Assembly: GCA_964503145.1 (NCBI GenBank)
Contig: CAZCYV010000014.1
Coordinates: 35,782-99,781, forward strand
From: RBG-16-57-11 sp964503145
GTDB taxonomy: Bacteria; Chloroflexota; Anaerolineae; Anaerolineales; UBA4823
DNA length: 64,000 nt
Direction: 5' to 3'
Positions within the stretch are counted from its first letter, which is position 1; the number at the start of each line of letters is the position of its first letter. The notes under the pieces are model-generated. The model saw nothing but the letters and a program-made list of their open reading frames with translations. It was not told where the DNA came from and searched no databases. Below, one piece after another: positions 48,653 through 58,137 of this stretch. Position numbers and translations under genes: made by a program.

Positions 48653-50410
48653 ATGCCCATCCAAATTCTGCCCGCGGAAGTAGCTTCACAAATCGCTGCC
48701 GGCGAGGTGGTGGAACGCCCGGCTTCGGTGGTCAAAGAGTTGGTCGAAAACTCGCTAGACGCCGGCGCAGGCTACATCACTATCGTCACGCAAGGAGCGG
48801 GGAAGCGCCTGATCGAAGTCGCCGATGATGGCTGCGGCATCCCAGCGGCCGAGTTGCGCCTGGCAGTGGAACGGCACGCCACGAGCAAGCTGAGCCAGGC
48901 GGCAGATTTGTTCAACATCCGCACGCTGGGCTTCCGCGGCGAGGCGCTGGCGTCGATCGCTTCGGTGGCGCGCCTGACGTTGACTTCTCGCCCTAAGGAC
49001 AGCGAGTTGGGCATGCGCCTGCGCGTCGAAGGCGGGCGAGTCTATCCGCCCGAGCCGGTGGGCGCGCCGGTGGGGACGGTGGTGCGAGTCGAGGACCTGT
49101 TCTATAACGTGCCGGCGCGGCTGAAATTTCTCAAGAGCGACACGACCGAACGCCGCCTGATCGACAGCCTGGTGACGCGCTATGCCCTGGCCTATCCCCA
49201 AGTTCGCTTTCATCTGACGCAGGAGGGACATCCGGCGCTGCAGACCAGCGGACGAGGCGAACGACGCGAGATTCTGGTCGCCCTGTACGGCGCAGAGGTG
49301 GCTCGCCCGATGCTGGAAGTGGTGTACGAGGAGCAGGGGCTGCGCATCGGCGGCTATATCAGCCCGGTGTCGCTGACCCGCGCCCACCGGCGGGATATCT
49401 TCTTTTTCATTAATGGGCGTCCGGTGCAAGATATCGCACTGAGCGCCGCGCTGATCAAAGGATATCACACTCTGCTGATGGTTGGCCGCTATCCCATTGC
49501 GGCGCTGTTCGTGGACATTGCGCCTGAAAGTGTGGACGTGAATGTCCATCCAACTAAAGCGGAGGTGCGCTTCCGCGAACCCGACCGGGTCTTCTCCGCC
49601 GTGCAGAACGCCGTGCGGCGAGCGCTGCTGGCGCACAGCCCGGCGCCGGGCCTGGAGGGTGAATTGCGCTGGGCGCCCGCTCAACCGCCGTTGCTGCTCC
49701 AACGGCGCATCGACCCGGCCTGGGAAATGCTCGAAGACGCTCGCCCAGAAATCGGGCAGCCAACGCCAGACGAAACCGCGGCGACGACCTCATTGCCGCC
49801 CTCCCAGCCGGCGCTCCCCTCGCAGCGGATGCCTCTGCTGCGCCCGGTGGGGCAGATTGCCAACGCCTATCTGGTGGCCGAAGGGCCAGATGGCCTGTAT
49901 CTGATCGACCAGCACGCCGCCCATGAGCGAGTGTTGTTCGAACGGTTCATGGCCCAGTGGCAGACCGGTATCGCCTCGCAGACGCTGCTGCAACCGGCGG
50001 CGGTGGAGTTGCCAGCAGCCAGCGCCCGGCTGATCCTGGAGCAACTCGAGTTGCTGGGGCGCCTGGGCTTTCAGGTCGAGAGCTTTGGGCCGCAAACTTT
50101 CCTGGTGCGCGCCGTGCCCGCGCTGCTGGCGGGCAGCGATCCAGCGGCCATATTGTCGGTGCTGGTGGAGAATTTCGATGAGGACGAAACCCCACTGCAG
50201 GCGGAGCAGGAAGCGCGCCTCATCGCTCGGGTGTGCAAACGAGCAGCGGTCAAGGCGGGCAAAAGCCTCTCACCCGAGGAACAGCGCGCCCTGTTGATGG
50301 ATTTGGAGGCGTGCGAGTCGCCTCGCACTTGCCCGCATGGACGGCCAACGATGATCCACCTGCCGGTGGATTTGCTGGAGCGGCAATTTGGGCGTAGAGG
50401 CGCACGCTAG
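48653..50410 (+). CDS. mutL: DNA mismatch repair protein MutL
   Basis: A protein of 585 residues. The GHKL ATPase head has IAAGEVVERPASVVKELVENSLDAG, DDGCGIP, RHATSK and TLGFRGEALASIASV. The transducer region has FFFINGRPVQD and DVNVHPTKAEVRF. The C-terminal dimerisation/endonuclease half includes LIDQHAAHERVLFE; the DQHA(x)2E(x)4E-type element is present (DQHAAHERVLFE), so nicking activity is plausible, and CPHGRP is near the end. It connects MutS to later repair steps. No mutS is in the window. Confidence 0.96.
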   Translation: MPIQILPAEVASQIAAGEVVERPASVVKELVENSLDAGAGYITIVTQGAGKRLIEVADDGCGIPAAELRLAVERHATSKLSQAADLFNIRTLGFRGEALASIASVARLTLTSRPKDSELGMRLRVEGGRVYPPEPVGAPVGTVVRVEDLFYNVPARLKFLKSDTTERRLIDSLVTRYALAYPQVRFHLTQEGHPALQTSGRGERREILVALYGAEVARPMLEVVYEEQGLRIGGYISPVSLTRAHRRDIFFFINGRPVQDIALSAALIKGYHTLLMVGRYPIAALFVDIAPESVDVNVHPTKAEVRFREPDRVFSAVQNAVRRALLAHSPAPGLEGELRWAPAQPPLLLQRRIDPAWEMLEDARPEIGQPTPDETAATTSLPPSQPALPSQRMPLLRPVGQIANAYLVAEGPDGLYLIDQHAAHERVLFERFMAQWQTGIASQTLLQPAAVELPAASARLILEQLELLGRLGFQVESFGPQTFLVRAVPALLAGSDPAAILSVLVENFDEDETPLQAEQEARLIARVCKRAAVKAGKSLSPEEQRALLMDLEACESPRTCPHGRPTMIHLPVDLLERQFGRRGAR

Positions 50411-50421
50411 GCCAGCCGCGC

Positions 50422-51198
50422 TTATCGCTTCATCAACTCATCTACAATCGAAGGGATGATTTCAGCCACGTCTTCGTGCAGCACCACATCGGCGCGCACG
50501 TCCAGGTAGGTGACCGAATGATTGATCAAAATCAAATGGGCGCCGTTTTCTAAGGCGCGCATGGGCAGACCTGCCACCGGCAGCACCTCCAGCGACGAGC
50601 CGGCCACAATCATCAGGTCGCACGTTTTGCACGCCTGCTGCGCCTTGAGCCAGGTCTTCGCCGGAAGCTGCTCGCCCATCAAGACCATATCGGGCTTGAG
50701 AACGCTGTTGCAATCCGGGCAGTAAGGGAGCTCGCCACGTTCCAGATAGGCTTGCAGATAACCTTCAGAATTGACGGTGCGGTAACAATGCGTGCAGGTC
50801 AGCGTGCCTATTGAGCCGTGGACTTCCAGCACATTCTTCGAGCCAGCGCGCTGGTGCAGCCGGTCGATATTTTGGGTGATGATAGTCTGAATGTAGCCTT
50901 TCTCCTCCAGCTCCGCCAGACCATAATGGGCAGGGTTAGGGCTGGCGCTGGAGATGCCGATGGCGAGTTCACGCATCCATTCGTAAAAACGCTTTGGGTT
51001 ATAGCGAAAGGCGGAGAGCGAAGCGACCTCGAACGGATCGAAACGCTCCCAGAGGCCGCTATTCGGCGAACGAAAATCAGGGATGCCGGAGGGCGTCGAG
51101 ACGCCTGCGCCGGTCAAGACCACCCCGCGTCGGCTGCTGTGGATGATGTCTGCAGCGCAGCGGATGGCCATCTTAACCGAACTGGAATACTCGCTCAT
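50422..51198 (-). CDS. NAD-dependent protein deacylase (Sir2 family)
   Basis: A protein of 258 residues with GVVLTGAGVSTPSGIPDFRS, TQNIDRLHQRAGSKNVLEVHGS (catalytic His), the zinc site CTHC...CPDC (bacterial spacing) and IVAGSSLEVLPVAGLP. The Ala-Tyr-Arg desuccinylase hallmark is not evident, so deacetylation is more likely. It removes acyl groups from lysines using NAD. It is convergent with mutL (11-bp gap) and lies 15 bp after the receiver-CpaE gene. Confidence 0.93.
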   Translation of the reverse strand: MSEYSSSVKMAIRCAADIIHSSRRGVVLTGAGVSTPSGIPDFRSPNSGLWERFDPFEVASLSAFRYNPKRFYEWMRELAIGISSASPNPAHYGLAELEEKGYIQTIITQNIDRLHQRAGSKNVLEVHGSIGTLTCTHCYRTVNSEGYLQAYLERGELPYCPDCNSVLKPDMVLMGEQLPAKTWLKAQQACKTCDLMIVAGSSLEVLPVAGLPMRALENGAHLILINHSVTYLDVRADVVLHEDVAEIIPSIVDELMKR

Positions 51199-51213
51199 CC
51201 CCGTCCGTTTCGT

Positions 51214-52365
51214 TCACAGGATCTTCTGAAGCACCTTGTGCGCCAGGCTGTTGAACTGTTGCGCGGTTACGCCATCGGTCTGGCGCAAGATCATCGGGGT
51301 AAACGACACCTGGGACTGATAGGCCAGCTCCGGCGCGGCGGTGATCACGACAGGGACATTATGGTTGAACTGATCCTGTACCTGCGCCAACGAGAGTTGC
51401 ATGCCAGCGCGCTGGCGGTTCACCAGGGTCAACAAAATATAGCTTTCATCGTCCCTTAGCTCGCGCAGATAATCGTACAGCGCCCTGGACTGGGTCAGGC
51501 TTTGAGGGACCGGCTCGAGCACCAAAACGATCACCTGGAAATGTTCGAGGACCTTGCGCGCCAGCGGGGAGAGCATCGACCCCAGATCGACCACCGTATA
51601 TGTGGCCAGATATGCCAGCGCCCGCGCAATGGCGTCGAAGCTTTCAACCGCGGCGACGAACTGCGCCTCTTGCGGGTCAGGAGATGAAAGCAACAGGCGC
51701 AGGCCGCTGGGGTGCTGGGTAATCTCGTTCTCGACCGCTGCCGGGGTGAGCGCCGCGGGGCTCAAGGCCAGGAGGCGGGTGAATCCCTGCGCGTTTGGGT
51801 AGCCCAGCTCCAAGCCGATTGTTCCGCAGCCAGGGCGAAAATCCGCCACCAGGGTGGGTTTCTTGCTGAGGTTGCGCACAGCGATACCCAGGTTGACGGC
51901 GACCGTTGAGACTCCCACCCCTCCCTTCGCGGACATGACCCCGATGAGATGCCCCTTGGTCTTGTACTCTTTGGAGGGAGCAACCGATACCGCACCAGCG
52001 CGTTTGAGCACAGCCTTGACATGGGCGATCAGCTCGCGCGGTTGTACCGGCTTGGTCAGGTAATCGTCTGCGCCGGCGTCGAAGCCTTCCAGTTTATCCT
52101 CCATCTGGCTGCGCGCGGTGAACATGATGATGAAAATATCCTTCGTCTCCGGGTCGGTGCGCAATTGACGCGCCACCTGGATGCCATCGATATCAGGCAT
52201 CATCAAATCCAGGACGACCAGGGCCGGCTTCTCGGATTTGGCAAGCGCCAGCGCCTGCTGGCCCGTCGTCGCCGCGACAATTGTGTATCCCTGGCGCTCT
52301 AACATCAAGCCAACCAGGCGCAACGTGTCCAGATCATCATCGACAACCAGGATTTTTTCCGCCAT
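51214..52365 (-). CDS. Receiver domain fused to CpaE/TadZ-like ATPase
   Basis: A protein of 383 residues. Residues 1-122 are a full receiver domain: VVDDD, phospho-acceptor D53 (VLDLMMP), T83 and K105 (LTKPV). Residues about 138-383 are a MinD/ParA-like domain with MSAKGGVGVSTVAVNLG; the second P-loop Lys is replaced, as is common in CpaE/TadZ proteins. These proteins place Flp/Tad pilus machinery at the pole. An intact phospho-acceptor is notable, because many TadZ receivers are degenerate. The CpaF-type ATPase is 31 kb away. Confidence 0.88.
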   Translation of the reverse strand: MAEKILVVDDDLDTLRLVGLMLERQGYTIVAATTGQQALALAKSEKPALVVLDLMMPDIDGIQVARQLRTDPETKDIFIIMFTARSQMEDKLEGFDAGADDYLTKPVQPRELIAHVKAVLKRAGAVSVAPSKEYKTKGHLIGVMSAKGGVGVSTVAVNLGIAVRNLSKKPTLVADFRPGCGTIGLELGYPNAQGFTRLLALSPAALTPAAVENEITQHPSGLRLLLSSPDPQEAQFVAAVESFDAIARALAYLATYTVVDLGSMLSPLARKVLEHFQVIVLVLEPVPQSLTQSRALYDYLRELRDDESYILLTLVNRQRAGMQLSLAQVQDQFNHNVPVVITAAPELAYQSQVSFTPMILRQTDGVTAQQFNSLAHKVLQKIL

Positions 52366-52454
52366 GGGTTCTCCTCGCTCAGTCCCTCGCCGACACCAGC
52401 CGTTGAACTCCTGGGAATTCGTTCATCGCAGATTCCCTTCGATCTATTACCTAT

Positions 52455-52460
52455 TATAAT
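52455..52460 (+). promoter_or_regulatory. -10 box of tilS, close to the start codon
   Basis: A perfect TATAAT ends 9 nt before the tilS ATG, implying a leader of about 0-3 nt. No Shine-Dalgarno and no clear -35 are visible. Confidence 0.45.
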
Positions 52461-52469
52461 CATCTTTAA

Positions 52470-53930
52470 ATGCTCGAACACCTGGATTTCACCCTGCAAC
52501 ACAACTGCCGCCTGGATCGCCAGGGCGTGACCCTGGTTGCAGTCTCTGGAGGGCCAGACAGCCTGTGCTTGCTGCGCCTGCTGCATCAGTTGGACTACCC
52601 GTTGATCGTCGCCCATTTGGATCACGGCCTGCGCCCTGAATCCGCAGCGGAGGCAACCAGGGTACAGCAGATCGCCGAGAGCCTGGGGGTACGCTATGTG
52701 TGGGAACGCCAGGATGTGCAACACTACGCCGATCAACATCGCCTGTCGATCGAAGAAGCAGCGCGCAACGTGCGTTATCGCTTCCTGTTCGAGCAAGCCG
52801 AAAAGCTGAAGGCCCAGGCAGTAGCCGTGGGACACACCGCCGATGATCAGGTGGAGACGGTTCTGATGCACCTGCTGCGCGGAGCGGGCGTCTCCGGGCT
52901 GCGCGGGATGAGCTATTACAGCTTGCCCAACCCCTGGAGCCAGGAGATCCCCCTGGTGCGCCCTTTGCTGGGGGTCTGGCGGGAGGAAATCCTGGAATAT
53001 CTGAAGCGCCAGGGGTTGCAACCCAACCTGGATGCCAGCAATCTGGATCGGCGTTACTACCGCAACCGACTGCGACACGAGTTAATCCCGCACCTGGAAG
53101 CGCTGAATCCGGGCGCGCGCCGGCGCATCTGGATCACGGCGGCGCTGCTGCGCGATGAAGACGAAATGCTCGAACGCCTGGTCGAGACCGCCTGGGGCCG
53201 ATGTTGCCTGGTAGAAGGGAAAGACGCCTTGGCCTTCGATCTTAGCGCTTTGCGCAGCCAGCCCATCGGAATGCAGCGCCGCCTGATGCGCCGGGCGATC
53301 GCCCAACTGCGCCCAGGCCTGCGAAACATCGATTTCGAGGACGTAGAACGGGCGCTGAATTTCCTGACCGAACCCGCGCGCAGCGGGCAGACCGACCTGA
53401 CCGCCAACCTGCGGCTGGAGCTGGAGGGCCAGCGCCTGTGGATCGCCGACTGGCAGGCCGAACTGAAAGATGCCAACTGGCCGCAGCTATCGCCAGGGGA
53501 AACGCTGGATTTGGCTGTTCCGGGGGATACTCACCTCTCAGGCGGCTGGCGGTTCAGCGCAGAAACCCTGCTCTTTGATGAGGTCGTCCTGGCGCAGGCG
53601 CAGGCTAACGCTGACCCTTATCAAGCCTGGCTGGACCTGGAGCGCCTGGCGCGGCCATTAACCGTGCGCACCCGCCGACCTGGGGATCGCTTCCGACCAT
53701 TGGGCATGCACGGGCGCTCGCTGAAGCTGTCCGACTTCATGGTCAACGTCCGCTTGCCGCGCCAGGCGCGAGAGGGATGGCCGTTGCTGACGGCTGGCGA
53801 GGAGATCGTCTGGGTGCCCGGCTACCGGATTGCAGAGCCGGCCCGCGTGGGGAAACATACCCGGCATATTGTCAGAGTCAATCTGAGCGTTGCAAAAGCC
53901 AAAGATGCGGTTGACTCTGATACGAATTAA
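52470..53930 (+). CDS. tilS: tRNA(Ile)-lysidine synthase
   Basis: A protein of 486 residues. The N-terminal PP-loop ATPase has VAVSGGPDSLCLLRLL, VAHLDHGLRPESAAEA, AVGHTADDQVETVLMHLLRGAG and RPLLGVWREEILEYL. The C-terminal part (about 390-475) contains VRTRRPGDRFRPLGMHGRSLKLSDFMV, the TilS C-terminal tRNA-binding domain. It converts C34 of tRNA-Ile(CAU) to lysidine and is essential in bacteria. The gene has its own promoter and is convergent with fhs. Confidence 0.95.
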   Translation: MLEHLDFTLQHNCRLDRQGVTLVAVSGGPDSLCLLRLLHQLDYPLIVAHLDHGLRPESAAEATRVQQIAESLGVRYVWERQDVQHYADQHRLSIEEAARNVRYRFLFEQAEKLKAQAVAVGHTADDQVETVLMHLLRGAGVSGLRGMSYYSLPNPWSQEIPLVRPLLGVWREEILEYLKRQGLQPNLDASNLDRRYYRNRLRHELIPHLEALNPGARRRIWITAALLRDEDEMLERLVETAWGRCCLVEGKDALAFDLSALRSQPIGMQRRLMRRAIAQLRPGLRNIDFEDVERALNFLTEPARSGQTDLTANLRLELEGQRLWIADWQAELKDANWPQLSPGETLDLAVPGDTHLSGGWRFSAETLLFDEVVLAQAQANADPYQAWLDLERLARPLTVRTRRPGDRFRPLGMHGRSLKLSDFMVNVRLPRQAREGWPLLTAGEEIVWVPGYRIAEPARVGKHTRHIVRVNLSVAKAKDAVDSDTN

Positions 53931-53990
53931 TCTCAATCCAGAGCAATTCATCTCGCTGATCGTGCGCATGGCTTCGTAAACAGTTGAATC

Positions 53991-54018
53991 AAAACGGGCG
54001 GGTAAGTCACCCGCCCGT
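53991..54018 (-). terminator. Intrinsic terminator of fhs
   Basis: Read on the minus strand, ACGGGCGGGT pairs perfectly with ACCCGCCCGT across a 5-nt loop and runs into TTTTGATTC. It lies 22 bp after the fhs stop. A plus-strand U-tract is absent, so it serves mainly fhs, though it may also block tilS transcripts. Confidence 0.85.
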
Positions 54019-54040
54019 CGATTGACTCTGCGAATCGAGA

Positions 54041-55966
54041 CTAGAACAACCCAACCACGCGGCCCGTCTCCAGATCCAGGTCCACGTCGTAGAACACCGG
54101 ACGAGTGGGTAGGCCCGGCATAGTACGCATGGTGCCCAGCAGCGGGTACAGGAAGCCTGCGCCAACGGAAGCGCGGATGTCGCGGATCGGGATGCGGTAG
54201 CCTTTAGGCACACCCTTCCATTCGACCTCATGGCTCAAGCTCAAGTGCGTCTTAGCCATATTCAGAGGCAGTTTATCGAAGCCCAGGCGGGTGTACAGTT
54301 CGATCTTCTCCTCGGCCTCGGGCAGGTAATCCACGCCGTCCGCGCCGTAGATCTGGGTGCAGATGATCTCGATCTTCTCCTTGATGGACAGATTCAGGTC
54401 GTACAAGAAATGGAAATTGGTGGGCTTTTCGGCCGCCTTGATCACGGCTTCGGCCAGGGCAATAGCGCCCTTGCCGCCGTCCATCCAGTGGGTGCAGACC
54501 ACAGCATCTTCTGCGCCAGCCTCCAGGGCCGCCTGGCGCACCAGTTCGACTTCGGCAGGGGTATCGGTAGCAAAGGAATTTACCGCCACTACCACATTCA
54601 CGCCAAAGCGCAGTGCGTTCTTGATATGATGCTGCATGTTGCCCAAACCGGCGCGCAGCAGATCCAGGTTCTCCTCGATATAAGCCGGGTTCAACGGGCG
54701 CCCTGCCACCACTTTGGGGCCGCCGCCGTGCATCTTAAGGGCGCGCACCGTAGCCACCAGCACCACCACCTGCGGGATCAAGCCCGAATAGCGGCACTTG
54801 ATATCGAAGAATTTCTCCATACCGATGTCGGCGCCGAAGCCGGATTCGGTGACCACGTAATCCGCCAGCTTCAGGGCGATCTTGTCGGCGATGATCGAGC
54901 TATTGCCATGCGCGATGTTGGCGAACGGGCCGGCATGGACGAACACCGGCGTACCTTCCAGGGTTTGCATCAGGGTCGGCTTGATGGCATCCTTCATCAA
55001 GACGGTCATCGCGCCGGCTACCCCCAGGTCTTCGGCGGTAACGGCCTCGCCATTCTTGTTCGTCCCGATCACGATGCGCCCCAAGCGTTCGCGCATATCG
55101 GCCAGGTCGGTGGTCAGGGCCAGGATGGCCATGATCTCGCTGGCGACGGTGATATCGAAACCGGTGCGGCGCGGCATCTGCTCTTCTGGCCCCAGGCCAA
55201 TCTCGATCTCGCGCAGGAAACGGTCGTTGGTATCGACCACACGGCGCCAGGTGATCGAAGCGGGATCGATATCCAGGCGGGCAAAGCGCTTTTTCTCCTC
55301 GAGGGTCAGCTCGTTAGGATCGGTCTTGTCAATACCCAACCGCTTCAAGCGCCGCAGCATCGACGGAGAGAAGTGGCGGTTGCCCTGCTTGCCCGGCGGG
55401 CAAAGCGCATTGAAGAGTTTCTCATCATCGGGCTGCTTGGATTCATGGAAAATGCGGGCGTCGATCGCCGCGGCCAGCAGGTTGTTGGCGGCGGTGATGG
55501 CGTGAATATCGCCGGTCAGGTGCAGGTTGAAATCCTCCATCGGCACAACCTGGCTGTAGCCGCCGCCAGCGGCGCCGCCCTTGATGCCAAAGGTCGGCCC
55601 CTGGCTGGGCTGGCGGATGCAGGTAAAGACCCGCTTGCCCAGGTGCGCGCCCAGGGCCTGGCAAAGCCCAACGGTGGTGGTCGTCTTGCCTTCGCCCAAC
55701 GGCGTGGGGGTGATTGCGGTCACGTCGATGTACTTCCCATCCGGAACATCGCGCAGCCGCTCGAGGACTTCCAGGCGGACTTTGGCTTTATAGTTGCCAT
55801 AGAGTTCCAATTCCTCCGGCAGAAGGCCCACTTCCTCGGCCACCTTGGTGATCGGTTTCAACTCAGCTTCCTGAGCGATCTCGATGTCGGAGGGCACAGG
55901 GCGGCGCAGTTTCAGCGGGATGGGGGTAAAACGGCGCAGTCCAGGGAAATCATTCTCTTTGCTCAT
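54041..55966 (-). CDS. fhs: Formate-tetrahydrofolate ligase, long eukaryote-like form
   Basis: A protein of 641 residues, about 80 longer than the common bacterial enzyme (about 557). The P-loop region TPTPLGEGKTTTTVGL is followed by PSQGPTFGIKGGAAGGGYSQV, DIHAITAANNLLAAAID, VVDTNDRFLREIEIG, VASEIMAILALTTDL, GTPVFVHAGPFANIAHGNSS and VVTESGFGADIGMEKF. Wording and length resemble the synthetase domain of eukaryotic C1-THF synthase. It makes 10-formyl-THF from formate and ATP, for purine synthesis or the Wood-Ljungdahl methyl branch. The gene appears monocistronic, with its own promoter and terminator. Confidence 0.95.
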   Translation of the reverse strand: MSKENDFPGLRRFTPIPLKLRRPVPSDIEIAQEAELKPITKVAEEVGLLPEELELYGNYKAKVRLEVLERLRDVPDGKYIDVTAITPTPLGEGKTTTTVGLCQALGAHLGKRVFTCIRQPSQGPTFGIKGGAAGGGYSQVVPMEDFNLHLTGDIHAITAANNLLAAAIDARIFHESKQPDDEKLFNALCPPGKQGNRHFSPSMLRRLKRLGIDKTDPNELTLEEKKRFARLDIDPASITWRRVVDTNDRFLREIEIGLGPEEQMPRRTGFDITVASEIMAILALTTDLADMRERLGRIVIGTNKNGEAVTAEDLGVAGAMTVLMKDAIKPTLMQTLEGTPVFVHAGPFANIAHGNSSIIADKIALKLADYVVTESGFGADIGMEKFFDIKCRYSGLIPQVVVLVATVRALKMHGGGPKVVAGRPLNPAYIEENLDLLRAGLGNMQHHIKNALRFGVNVVVAVNSFATDTPAEVELVRQAALEAGAEDAVVCTHWMDGGKGAIALAEAVIKAAEKPTNFHFLYDLNLSIKEKIEIICTQIYGADGVDYLPEAEEKIELYTRLGFDKLPLNMAKTHLSLSHEVEWKGVPKGYRIPIRDIRASVGAGFLYPLLGTMRTMPGLPTRPVFYDVDLDLETGRVVGLF

Positions 55967-56019
55967 TTGTTTGCCCTTTCCTAGATCATTGGGAAATCGT
56001 TTGTTTGCAGTTACGCTCT

Positions 56020-56048
56020 ATTGTGACAGAAATCACGCGCGAAGGCAA
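56020..56048 (-). promoter_or_regulatory. Candidate promoter of fhs
   Basis: On the minus strand TTGCCT (complement of 56043-56048) and CACAAT (complement of 56020-56025) are 17 bp apart. Transcription would start near 56013, about 47 nt before the fhs ATG. Confidence 0.45.
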
Positions 56049-56112
56049 TGGATGCTTTTCCTGTCTGTAGAAGTAATGTGTCACTTTTTGCCGTTGAAAG
56101 AGGCGCCGAAAG

Positions 56113-58137
56113 TCACTCAACCGCTTGACTCATTGGCGCTGCGGCCAGGCAAACAAAGCCATACGGCGGCAGAATCAAATCCTTCAAGGCCTGCGTCTCG
56201 CCGCTGATCAAATCGGTGAACTGGTAGCTCAATCCATACAGTCGCAGCAGATTTGCGCTGATGGTTTGCTCTCTTTCGGTGAAATTGGCGAAGACCAGGA
56301 CGCTGGCGTGCTGGTAGGTGCGCACATAGCCCAGGACGTGCACATTGCCGGTGTTCATCACCTGTAGCTGGCCATTCGAAAAGGCCGGGGTTTGCTTGCG
56401 CAGTTGAATCAAGCGCCGAAGGCCCTGGTAAATCCGCCCCTCGATTGTGTTCTCATCCAATCTGCGCGCCATCCTCGTCCAGTCGGTGCGCGGGCGATGC
56501 GCCCAGCGGCTATCGCCGGCTTTGGCAGGGTCCTGACGGTAGGAGTAATCATTCAACGTCCCAACCTCGTCACCCAAATAGATCAAAGGTATGCCGCCAA
56601 CGGTCAGGATGATGGCATGAAGGAGCAGGATGCGGCGGATTGCCAGTTCCACCTCCGCCGAGGTTTCCTCACGCATAGCTTTCTCCAGGCCAGCCAGCGA
56701 GGCGCAGGTACCGGAAATGCGCGCGTCCCCGGTCTTGGGATTTTCCTGGAAAGGCAGACCGCGGGCAAAACTGCCCGGAAAACGACCCGTGTAAAAAGCG
56801 TTCAAGAACTGGCGATGGTCAAAACCGTTGATATTCAGTCTGGCGGCGTCCTCATCCGAGAAGGTCCAGCCAATGTCATCGTGGCAACGGACGTAATTCA
56901 CCCAGGCGCAACCGGGGTCGATTTTGAAGCGCTCACGCAAAGCCTGATCCAGCAGGCGCACTTCCCGCGTGGCCAGAGAATTCCACAAGAGAGCCATCAG
57001 CAAAGGGTTATAGGAAAGCTGGCATTCCTCCGGCGAAATATAACGGGCAACATCATCGGGATGGACGATAGCCTCCGACTTGAACAGCAGCAATGGGGCG
57101 GCGATGCGCGCCGCAGCGTTGAACGCCTGGATGAGCAGATGGGCTTCAGGCAGGTTTTCGCAACTCGTGCCCAAGCGCTTCCAGATGAAGGCGACGGCAT
57201 CCAGGCGCAGCACTTCCACCCCAGCATTGGCCAGAGTGAGCATTTCCTCAACCATGCGATTGAACACCACCGGGTTATCGTAGTTCAGATCCCACTGGTA
57301 GGTGTGGAAGGTCGTCCACACCCAGCGATCGATCTCCGGCCGATAAGTGAAGGCACCAGGGTGTTCGTCTGGAAAGATTTCCCGCAAGTGAGCCTCGTAG
57401 GCGTCCGGCATGCGGCGGTCGGGGAACATGTGATAGTACTCCTGATATTCCAACTCGCCTGCCAGGGCGCGCAAAGCCCATTCATGTTCATCAGACGTGT
57501 GGTTAAAGACAAAATCGAGCACCAGGCTGATCCCTTGTCGGCGCAGTTCTTTAGCCAGAGCGGTCAATTGTTTCATTGTCCCCAGCGACGGATGCACTTC
57601 CCGGTAGCTGCTGACCGCATAGCCGCCATCGTTTTCGCCTTCCGGCGTTTTGAAGAGCGGCATCAAATGCAGGTACGTCAGTCCCAGCTCTTTGAAATAG
57701 GGGGTTTTTTCGCGCACGCCCTTGAGGTCGCCAGCAAACAGATCCACGTAACAGACGCCGCCCAGCATCGTCTGGGATTGGAACCACAAGGGATTCGCTT
57801 CTCGCTCCGCGTCCAACTTGCGCAAATCCTGAGGGCGCTCGAACCACATCCGCCCCAGAGTGCAAACCAGATCCTCGAGATGGAAAAAGAAATCGTAATT
57901 CTGGCTGTAAAGCCGGTGGTACAGGCGAAAGAGGCGCGGGAAATTCACTGCCAGGCGCTGGTTAAACTGCTGCCAGCCCTGCGGATCGCGCTGCGCCTGC
58001 TCGGCCAGACTGGCCTGTAAGCGCGGCTTCAGGCGTTGCAGCGAAGTCGCAATTCTGCGGTTCAGCTCGGTTTCGCTCAGGGTTTCAATTTGCATCATAA
58101 GATTTCTCGGATCAGACGGATTTTCATTTGGATTCAT
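56113..58137 (-). CDS. Amylosucrase (GH13)
   Basis: A protein of 674 residues. After a helical N-terminal domain it reads GGVCYVDLFAGDLKGVREKTPYF, LHLMPLFKTPEGENDGGYAVSSYREV and VLDFVFNHTSDEHEWA, the amylosucrase form of GH13. The nucleophile Asp lies in VEVLRLDAVAFIWKRLGTSCENLPEAH, the acid Glu in LFKSEAIVHPD and the third acid in VRCHDDIGW. It builds alpha-1,4-glucan from sucrose, releasing fructose. Its ATG overlaps the lacI-type stop (ATGA); a downstream ATG at 58098 is an alternative. It is the last gene of the sugar cluster. Confidence 0.9.
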   Translation of the reverse strand: MNPNENPSDPRNLMMQIETLSETELNRRIATSLQRLKPRLQASLAEQAQRDPQGWQQFNQRLAVNFPRLFRLYHRLYSQNYDFFFHLEDLVCTLGRMWFERPQDLRKLDAEREANPLWFQSQTMLGGVCYVDLFAGDLKGVREKTPYFKELGLTYLHLMPLFKTPEGENDGGYAVSSYREVHPSLGTMKQLTALAKELRRQGISLVLDFVFNHTSDEHEWALRALAGELEYQEYYHMFPDRRMPDAYEAHLREIFPDEHPGAFTYRPEIDRWVWTTFHTYQWDLNYDNPVVFNRMVEEMLTLANAGVEVLRLDAVAFIWKRLGTSCENLPEAHLLIQAFNAAARIAAPLLLFKSEAIVHPDDVARYISPEECQLSYNPLLMALLWNSLATREVRLLDQALRERFKIDPGCAWVNYVRCHDDIGWTFSDEDAARLNINGFDHRQFLNAFYTGRFPGSFARGLPFQENPKTGDARISGTCASLAGLEKAMREETSAEVELAIRRILLLHAIILTVGGIPLIYLGDEVGTLNDYSYRQDPAKAGDSRWAHRPRTDWTRMARRLDENTIEGRIYQGLRRLIQLRKQTPAFSNGQLQVMNTGNVHVLGYVRTYQHASVLVFANFTEREQTISANLLRLYGLSYQFTDLISGETQALKDLILPPYGFVCLAAAPMSQAVE

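Noticed and set aside
54230..55984. Plus-strand open frame of 584 codons opposite fhs
   Set aside because: It is antisense to a clear formate-THF ligase, shows no domain or coding-like composition, and its openness follows from GC-biased codon use on the real strand.
56392..58020. Plus-strand open frame of 542 codons opposite the amylosucrase gene
   Set aside because: Antisense shadow of a GH13 enzyme with all catalytic motifs; His/Gln-rich composition and no recognisable fold.
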